Positions 35,377-40,509 of a stretch of 40,509 nt of DNA are shown here, one piece after another (within the stretch, counting starts at the first letter, position 1; each line of letters begins with the position of its first letter). Made by a program: the position numbers and the translations under genes. Origin of the DNA: Candidatus Pelagibacter sp. (GTDB lineage: Bacteria > Pseudomonadota > Alphaproteobacteria > Pelagibacterales > Pelagibacteraceae); NCBI GenBank assembly GCA_028226735.1, contig JAOIYV010000007.1:1-40509 (forward strand). The letters are read 5' to 3'. Below the pieces are notes generated by a model. The model was not told the origin of the DNA and made no database searches. It saw only the letters and a program-made list of their open reading frames with translations.

Positions 35377-36543
35377 ATGGAAATTCCAAAAAGTTTTTTA
35401 GGTTATAAAAGAGAAAATGGCAGAGCCGGTACTAGAAATCATGTAATTATTCTTCCAGTAGACGACATTTCAAATGCTTGCGCAGAAGCAGTGGCTAATA
35501 ATATTAAAGGAACTATTGCACTACCGCACTCTTATGGAAGACTACAATTTGGAGCAGATTTAGAGTTACACTTTAGAACAATGATTGGTACTGGAAGTAA
35601 CCCAAATGTGGCTGCTGTAATAGTTATTGGTATAGAGCCTAAATGGACAAAAAAAATAGTTGATGGAATTGCAAAAACAGGAAAACCCGTCGAAGGTTTT
35701 CATATAGAGCGTACTGGAGATATTGGTACTGTCATGAAAGCTTCAAAAAAAGCTCAAGAATTTGTTATGTGGGCATCTGAAAAACAAAGAGAAGAGTGTC
35801 CTCTTAGTGATTTATGGATATCAGTTAAATGTGGTGAGTCAGATACTACATCTGGATTAGCAGCAAATCCTACAGTTGGAAATTTAATGGATAAGTTAGA
35901 GCCAATGGGAGTTCATTTGTGTTTCGGAGAAACCTCAGAACTTACTGGAGCCGAAACTGTTTGTGCTAAAAGAGGAGCAACACCAGAAGCTTCAGATAAA
36001 TTTATGAAAACCTGGAATTCTTACAATGATTTCATACTTAAAGAGGCAACAGATGATCTTTCAGAAAGTCAACCTACAGCTGGAAATATTGCTGGTGGTC
36101 TTACAACCATTGAGGAAAAAGCATTTGGTAACTTTCAAAAAATTGGTTCATGCAAGTTTATTGATGTATTAGAACCAGCAGAAGAGCCAACTAAAGGAAA
36201 AGGTCTATACTTTATGGATACTTCATCAGCAGCAGCAGAATGTGTAACACTTCAAGCAGCTGCAGGATTTAATATTCACTTATTTCCAACTGGCCAAGGT
36301 AATATTGTAGGAAATCCAATTGAACCAGTTGTTAAACTTACTGCCAATCCATTGACTGTAAAAGGGATGGGTGAACACATAGATTGTGATGTTTCAAAAA
36401 TTCTTTCTCGTGAAATGAATATGTCTCAAGCAGGAGATGAATTAATCAAGACAACTCTAAGAGTTGCTAATGGTAGATTAACATGTGCAGAAAGTTTGGG
36501 TCACAAAGAGTTTGTTATGACGAAACTCTATAGAAGCGCATAA
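35377..36543 (+). CDS. suyB: (2R)-sulfolactate sulfo-lyase large subunit
   Basis: The 388-residue protein is the catalytic UxaA/GarD-type subunit. The opening [15 protein letters not shown] is the family signature, followed by [19 protein letters not shown] and [20 protein letters not shown], which holds the conserved cysteine presumably binding metal; [16 protein letters not shown] lies in the C-terminal part. SuyB releases sulfite and pyruvate from sulfolactate. Members of the same family dehydrate altronate or galactarate, so the assignment depends partly on the sulfonate context. It starts 3 bases after suyA and shares its operon. Confidence 0.87.
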   Translation: MEIPKSFLGYKRENGRAGTRNHVIILPVDDISNACAEAVANNIKGTIALPHSYGRLQFGADLELHFRTMIGTGSNPNVAAVIVIGIEPKWTKKIVDGIAKTGKPVEGFHIERTGDIGTVMKASKKAQEFVMWASEKQREECPLSDLWISVKCGESDTTSGLAANPTVGNLMDKLEPMGVHLCFGETSELTGAETVCAKRGATPEASDKFMKTWNSYNDFILKEATDDLSESQPTAGNIAGGLTTIEEKAFGNFQKIGSCKFIDVLEPAEEPTKGKGLYFMDTSSAAAECVTLQAAAGFNIHLFPTGQGNIVGNPIEPVVKLTANPLTVKGMGEHIDCDVSKILSREMNMSQAGDELIKTTLRVANGRLTCAESLGHKEFVMTKLYRSA

Positions 36544-36570
36544 TTATTGTTGCTTTTATAATCTGTACTT

Positions 36571-37650
36571 ATGAAATATCCAAACTCAACAAAAATTATA
36601 CCTGGTGTCATACTTGCATTTATATTTTGTTTATTCTCACAAGGAATAAACAATGTTATTGGTATCGAGTTCTTTGGTACCTCTAAAAGCCCAATTTCAA
36701 CAGTAATGATTGCAATATTACTTGGGATTATTATGGGAAATGCATTCACACCAAGACCAGGCATGATGATTGGTTTAGATTTTACCCAAAAATATATTTT
36801 AAAATTAGGAATAATATTTTTAGGTATAAGGCTAAGTTTTACAGAATTTGTTAAATTTGGGACAATAGCAATACCTCTTATTATTGTTTGTATATTGAGT
36901 GCATTAACTATTGTTAAAATACTTATAAAAAAAGTTCCTATATCTTCTAAAATGTCTTACTTAATTGCTATTGGTACTAGTGTTTGTGGAGCAACTGCAA
37001 TTGTTGCAACAGCACCCATTATAGATGCAAAAAAAAGTGAAGTAGCTTATGCAATAGCAAATATTACTTTATTTGGAGTGATTTCAATGCTTATCTATCC
37101 TTATTTTGCTGAATGGTATTTTTATGGTGAACCACTAAAAGCAGGTTTATTTTTGGGAACTGCTATTCATGAAACATCTCAAGTGGCAGCAGCAGGTTTA
37201 ATTTATGATCAGCAATTTAATAGTCCAGAAACACTTAATGTTGCTACAGTTACAAAGTTAATAAGAAATACCTTTTTGGTTATTATGATCCCATTATTTG
37301 GGTTTTTATATAATAGGGGTAAAATTAAAGGTAATGACTACTCTATATTAAATATTTTTCCATATTTTGTGCTTGGGTTTATAGGAATGATAGTAGTTAG
37401 AAATGTTGGAGATCAATTTTTTATTTTTGATAGTAACAATTATGAAATTTGGAAAAGCTTTATTTTTTATATAAAAATTCTAGCAACAGTATTTTTAACA
37501 ATGTCTATGGCTGCTGTAGGTATATCTATAAACTTAAGTGAACTAAAATCTATGGGGTATAAACCTTTTATAGTTGGATTAATTGCAGCTCTCACAGTTG
37601 GTATAGTTAGTATTGTAAGTTTACAAACTTTTCTTAAAATTTTTATTTAA
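36571..37650 (+). CDS. YeiH/UPF0324-family transporter, putative sulfate or sulfite exporter
   Basis: The 359-residue protein is an integral membrane protein with about ten hydrophobic helices. IMGNAFTPRPGM, LGIRLSFTEF, GTSVCGATAIVATAPII, FLGTAIHETSQVAAAG and MAAVGISINLSELK are hallmark segments of the UPF0324/YeiH family (putative sulfate exporters), in which CGATA and HETSQV are invariant. It is the third gene behind suyAB (27-base gap), fitting a role in removing sulfite or sulfate made from sulfonates, as proposed for SuyZ/CuyZ-type exporters. The ion moved is not shown by sequence. Its stop abuts the tauE stop from the other strand with no gap. Confidence 0.88.
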   Translation: MKYPNSTKIIPGVILAFIFCLFSQGINNVIGIEFFGTSKSPISTVMIAILLGIIMGNAFTPRPGMMIGLDFTQKYILKLGIIFLGIRLSFTEFVKFGTIAIPLIIVCILSALTIVKILIKKVPISSKMSYLIAIGTSVCGATAIVATAPIIDAKKSEVAYAIANITLFGVISMLIYPYFAEWYFYGEPLKAGLFLGTAIHETSQVAAAGLIYDQQFNSPETLNVATVTKLIRNTFLVIMIPLFGFLYNRGKIKGNDYSILNIFPYFVLGFIGMIVVRNVGDQFFIFDSNNYEIWKSFIFYIKILATVFLTMSMAAVGISINLSELKSMGYKPFIVGLIAALTVGIVSIVSLQTFLKIFI

Positions 37651-38733
37651 CTATTTTACTTTTAAAGTATATTTTTTTCTTAAAGCAGAAAGCGATCTTC
37701 TAACAAATGCCGCAGCTACTCCTAGAGAAATTGCAAAAACAATTGAAAATAGACCATAAAGCATTGGTACTTCATCAGAAAGTTTTTTTATAAATTGTGA
37801 AAGTGGATTTAAATCTTTAACATCAATTTTAGCAATTTCACTAACTGCATGTTCTGCAAAAAAACTATCGTATGCTATAGCTATACCAACAGCTAATAGT
37901 AAAACTGCTAATAAAGTTTTTAATTCTGTGCTGTCAATAGACTCACCAATTTTTTGACCACATTGAACACCAATAATTGACCCTGTAACCAGCATGAATA
38001 CTAAAATTAAATCTATCGAACCGTAATTAAATGCATGAAGAACTGTAACAATTGCACTTACAAAAATTGTTACAAATAAAGATGTTCCTGGAATTAATCT
38101 TGTTGGCATACCAATTATATAAATCATTGCAGGTACTAAAATAAAAGCTCCTCCAATTCCCATAATTGCTGCGATAAAACCCACAATTAAACCAATAATG
38201 ATTGGTGTGAAAGCACTCTCATATAGTTTAGATTTTTGAAATCTCATTCTTAATGGAAGACCATGAATCCAATAATGAACATGTAGTTTTTTTTTAGTTA
38301 TAATTTTTTTTCTAGCTTTATCAATTTCACCAAGTCCTTCAACAAGCATCGCTGTGCCAATGATTGCAAGTATATACATGTATGCTAATGAAATAACGAT
38401 ATCGATTTTTCCAATTCCTTTAAAATAAGTAAAAGTCCAAATTCCAATTAGTGTTCCAATTGCACCCCCAATCACAATCATAAAACCCATTTTATAATCA
38501 AGTGTATCTTTTAGATAATGAGTAGTTGAGCCTGATACAGATGTTGCAAGTATGTTATTAGCTTCATTTGCAACTGCATAAGTTGGGGGAACACCTAAAA
38601 AAATTAAAAAAGGTGTCATTAAAAAACCTCCACCAACACCAAATAATCCAGAAAGTATTCCAACAATAGCACTTAAAGAAAAAATTGCTAATATGTTAAC
38701 TGAAACTTCTGCAATTGGTAAAAATACATCCAT
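37651..38733 (-). CDS. TauE/SafE-family sulfite exporter-like permease
   Basis: The 360-residue membrane protein has the two-half TauE/SafE layout. The first half opens IVGILSGLFGVGGGFLMTPFL and the second repeats it as VGFIAAIMGIGGAFILVPAM, the duplicated G.GGG/GIGGA motif of the family. A hydrophilic loop of about 50 residues with many basic residues separates them (around residues 125-165), and an extra loop precedes a final helix with a basic tail. In sulfonate degraders TauE/SafE proteins export sulfite or sulfoacetate. The ATG is at 38733; TTGACA and TATCCA elements lie just upstream. Confidence 0.9.
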   Translation of the reverse strand: MDVFLPIAEVSVNILAIFSLSAIVGILSGLFGVGGGFLMTPFLIFLGVPPTYAVANEANNILATSVSGSTTHYLKDTLDYKMGFMIVIGGAIGTLIGIWTFTYFKGIGKIDIVISLAYMYILAIIGTAMLVEGLGEIDKARKKIITKKKLHVHYWIHGLPLRMRFQKSKLYESAFTPIIIGLIVGFIAAIMGIGGAFILVPAMIYIIGMPTRLIPGTSLFVTIFVSAIVTVLHAFNYGSIDLILVFMLVTGSIIGVQCGQKIGESIDSTELKTLLAVLLLAVGIAIAYDSFFAEHAVSEIAKIDVKDLNPLSQFIKKLSDEVPMLYGLFSIVFAISLGVAAAFVRRSLSALRKKYTLKVK

Positions 38734-38745
38734 AGTATTAATTAA

Positions 38746-38774
38746 TGGATATGCCTGTGGTAAATTATTGTCAA
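38746..38774 (-). promoter_or_regulatory. Candidate promoter of the tauE-like gene
   Basis: On the minus strand, TTGACA (38774-38769), a 17-base spacer and a weak TATCCA (38751-38746). The -10 ends 12 bases before the ATG, predicting a leader of about 5 bases. Confidence 0.4.
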
Positions 38775-38811
38775 TAATAGATTTTAAAAAATTATTTTTT
38801 AATGAAAAAAG

Positions 38812-38937
38812 TTAGTTTATAGATAAAAAAGTGCCTATTAAAATAACTCCCCAGTATGCAGATAAACCAACAAAAATGCCTGTTTTTAGTTTATTTTTTT
38901 TTATTTCTCTGGGTAAATTTCTAATTAAATCTGACAT
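38812..38937 (-). CDS. Small single-span membrane protein, 41 residues
   Basis: The frame reads MSDLIRNLPREIKKNKLKTG and then a hydrophobic segment (IFVGLSAYWGVILIGTFLSIN), so it would be a one-helix membrane protein with a basic cytoplasmic N-terminus. I do not recognise a family. Support comes from its position between the unknown 116-residue gene and the tauE-like gene on the same strand, from the positive-inside pattern, and from a good TTGACA element with an extended -10 just before the ATG. It may be an accessory subunit of the transporter downstream, but this is inferred. Confidence 0.6.
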   Translation of the reverse strand: MSDLIRNLPREIKKNKLKTGIFVGLSAYWGVILIGTFLSIN

Positions 38938-38946
38938 CTAACAATC

Positions 38947-38974
38947 TGAATATCATGGGCTTAATATTTGTCAA
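38947..38974 (-). promoter_or_regulatory. Candidate promoter of the 41-residue membrane protein gene
   Basis: TTGACA (38974-38969), a 16-base spacer and TATTCA (38952-38947) preceded by TGA, an extended -10. The -10 ends 9 bases before the ATG at 38937, predicting an almost leaderless transcript. The TTGACA sits within an inverted repeat (AATATTT, 3 bases, AAATATT at 38963-38979). Confidence 0.45.
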
Positions 38975-39026
38975 ATATTTACTTTTTATTTTACTAAAAT
39001 ATTTTTGGCTTACTGTAAGATCAATG

Positions 39027-39377
39027 TTAATAAATTGTTGCTCCAAAAACTTTAATCTCTTCACCTTCTACACCAAGAACTAACCTACCTAAAAACTCAC
39101 CTTCAATCTCCATACTTTTTTGTTTGAATAATACAGTAATATTTTTACCTCTTCTAAGACATCCAAAAGCCTTATAGTCTTCTGCTAAGCTAGTTAAAAG
39201 CTTATTATTAGCCCACTGTTTTCCAAGCTCTACTTCATTTGCACCAAATAGCATTTGCGTTCCAAAGTCTTTAGTAAAACCTCCATAATCTTTCATGTTT
39301 GAGGTTTTAACAAGATTATCCCAAATGGGGTTAGCAATTGCTATAATTTCATCATCAGATTTCTCTAAAAAATTCAT
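39027..39377 (-). CDS. Conserved-looking protein of unknown function next to aprA
   Basis: The 116-residue protein is soluble, with no signal peptide or membrane helix. It has a helical, acidic N-terminus (EKSDDEIIAIANPIWDNLVK), a middle with FTKDFGTQM and WANNKLLTSL, and a beta-rich C-terminus (CLRRGKNITVLFKQKSMEI, EFLGRLVLGVEGEEIKVFG). The layout of helices followed by alternating beta strands recalls NTF2/SnoaL-like folds, but I cannot confirm that. It follows aprA by 18 bases on the same strand, so it probably shares its transcript and may relate to sulfite handling. I do not recognise the family and assign no function. Confidence 0.75.
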   Translation of the reverse strand: MNFLEKSDDEIIAIANPIWDNLVKTSNMKDYGGFTKDFGTQMLFGANEVELGKQWANNKLLTSLAEDYKAFGCLRRGKNITVLFKQKSMEIEGEFLGRLVLGVEGEEIKVFGATIY

Positions 39378-39395
39378 AATTTAAGTTTAGTTTTT

Positions 39396-40509
39396 TTAAG
39401 AAGCTTTTTTCTTCTCGTTTTCATCCACTATATGATAAACAGGCACCTTTTCTAGTGAGAATTTGCCAGTTTTAGGGTCACGTCTAGAAACTGTTAAGCA
39501 GTGCCAATTATCATCATCAAGTTTCATATGGTCACCTCTATAATAATAACCAGGCCATCTAGTTTCTTCACGGAACATGGTGTGTTCTGTTACACACTGA
39601 GAAGTTAAAGCTCGATGTTTTAATTCCCAAGCTCTCATTAACTGGTGTAGGTCTTCAGCACCCACTTTTTCTAGATCTTCTTCTAACCAGGCTAAAAGCT
39701 CTAAACCTCTTTTAAGCATGTTACCATTAGTCATGTAATTAGTTGCTATTCCACCAACATATTCATCCATAATTCTTTGTAGACGTTGTAATCCTTGAAT
39801 TGGAGAAATATAGCTAGGTGAAACTGTTCCACCTGTAATCTCATTTTGAGCCACTTGATATGTCTCGAGTGGTTTAAATATTGCAGTTTTAAAGTCTTCA
39901 CACTGTTTATCAGAAACTTTAACACCTTCTGCTTTATTATCTTCAATGTATTTAACTGCAGCTTTAGCAGCCAAACGACCTTCAGTAAATGATCCTGAAG
40001 AAAACTTATGAGCACTTCCACCTACAGTGTCACCTGCACCAAAAAGACCCTCTACAGTCAACATTCTATTATAACCCCAGAAGTATTCTGGTGGAGATAA
40101 ATCCTCTGGACCACTAACCCAAGCACCAGAACATGTTGCATGAGAACCCATAACATAGGGCTCAGATGTAGTTAATTCGGGATTTGTATATTTGGGGTCA
40201 ATATTTTGAGAGGCCCAAACTACTGCTTGCCCAACTGTCATTCCTAAAAAATTTTCCCATCCGACTGTTTCTAAGTGAGGATCTTGAAAAGCCTCAGTAG
40301 TAACCATATGAATTGGCCCACCACCTGCAATAGTTTCTTGAATGAATGCATGATTTCTTAAACAAGTTGGTGTTGGGTGGTGATCAATATACTCTCCAAC
40401 AAGTTCTTTAGTTTGATCGTACCACTTCTTTTCATAGTTCTCACCATTAGCATTTTGAGTATATGTCTTAAGGTGTAAGAAATATGCTCCAACAGGACCA
40501 TAGCCATCT
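39396..40509 (-). CDS. aprA: Adenylylsulfate (APS) reductase alpha subunit, partial
   Basis: The frame is open to the window edge, so the N-terminal part is missing and about 370 C-terminal residues are visible. The visible part starts DGYGPVGAYFLHLKTYTQN and includes GGGPIHMVTTEAF, GSHATCSGAWVSGPEDL, and GLFGAGDTVGGSAHKFSSGSF, the FAD-binding region of AprA; RWPGYYYRGDHM and WHCLTVSRRDPKTG are typical of the C-terminal part. AprA with AprB interconverts sulfite plus AMP and APS; in SAR11 it is thought to oxidise sulfite. aprB, usually adjacent upstream, would lie beyond 40509. The sulfonate genes close by supply the sulfite. Confidence 0.96.
   Translation of the reverse strand, partial: DGYGPVGAYFLHLKTYTQNANGENYEKKWYDQTKELVGEYIDHHPTPTCLRNHAFIQETIAGGGPIHMVTTEAFQDPHLETVGWENFLGMTVGQAVVWASQNIDPKYTNPELTTSEPYVMGSHATCSGAWVSGPEDLSPPEYFWGYNRMLTVEGLFGAGDTVGGSAHKFSSGSFTEGRLAAKAAVKYIEDNKAEGVKVSDKQCEDFKTAIFKPLETYQVAQNEITGGTVSPSYISPIQGLQRLQRIMDEYVGGIATNYMTNGNMLKRGLELLAWLEEDLEKVGAEDLHQLMRAWELKHRALTSQCVTEHTMFREETRWPGYYYRGDHMKLDDDNWHCLTVSRRDPKTGKFSLEKVPVYHIVDENEKKKAS

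Noticed and set aside
35089..36543. Altronate or galactarate dehydratase instead of SuyAB
   Set aside because: The family is shared, but split SAF and catalytic subunits beside xsc and sulfite exporters favour sulfolactate sulfo-lyase. The alternative is kept as a caveat only.
39746..40021. Open frame of 91 codons on the minus strand within aprA
   Set aside because: It is a different frame of aprA on the same strand; the main frame has clear AprA motifs through this region.
1..40509. Mobile elements, CRISPR arrays, tRNA genes or known riboswitches
   Set aside because: No direct-repeat arrays, transposase or integrase motifs, cloverleaf candidates or recognisable glycine/SAM riboswitch cores were seen in the short intergenic gaps.

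Overview
The window looks like a piece of the chromosome of a SAR11-type marine alphaproteobacterium (Candidatus Pelagibacter or a close relative). The evidence is a very AT-rich sequence (judged by eye, not counted), extremely tight gene packing with stop/start overlaps, alphaproteobacterial versions of S4, GlmU and BolA/monothiol glutaredoxin, and the combination of a DMSP-demethylase-like GcvT protein, Xsc, SuyAB and AprA. This identification rests on gene content and style, not on a database match. No stretch above about 160 bases lacks a gene. I saw no tRNA, rRNA, CRISPR array, insertion sequence, integrase or phage gene.

Layout. (1) 1-1069, minus: the N-terminal 105 residues of a gamma-glutamylcyclotransferase-like protein (cut by the window edge) and a CinA-N/MoaB-like protein. 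(2) 1090-8310, plus: a nine-gene run sfsA-map-purB-purC-purS-purQ-purL-bolA-grxD, mostly joined by overlaps of 1 to 8 bases; it carries much of purine synthesis and a BolA/glutaredoxin iron-sulfur pair. (3) 8318-17333, minus: a housekeeping run read glmU(C-terminal half)-glmS-aroG-nadE-cysS-cimA-trmJ-rpsD. (4) 17404-21666, plus: gph, then the methylcitrate-cycle genes prpD-prpB-prpC. (5) 21657-25277, minus: nrdA-nrdB and a methyltransferase gene. (6) 25435-28333, plus: a phosphohexomutase, a small exported protein, and a DmdA/GcvT-like enzyme. (7) 28341-33199: an FAD amine/amino-acid oxidase, then a small accessory module resembling saxitoxin-cluster sxtI/J/K (carbamoyltransferase, 49-residue DUF5989-like protein, SxtJ-like membrane protein) with a divergent SGNH-hydrolase gene. 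(8) 33191-40509: organosulfonate and sulfite metabolism: xsc, suyA, suyB, a YeiH-type exporter, a TauE-type exporter, a 41-residue membrane protein, an unknown 116-residue protein, and aprA cut by the window edge.

How it fits together. Region 8 reads as one physiological unit: SuyAB and Xsc both release sulfite from C3 and C2 sulfonates, two exporter families could remove sulfite or sulfate, and AprA (reverse APS reductase) could oxidise sulfite inside the cell. Regions 2 to 5 are core metabolism.

The most interesting items are the SxtI/J/K-like module with its SGNH gene, a GlmU that exists only as its acetyltransferase half, paired NrdR-box-like sites upstream of nrdA spaced 31 bases apart, a hairpin that could mask the prpD ribosome binding site, and three TTGACA promoters placed so close to their genes that transcripts would be almost leaderless.
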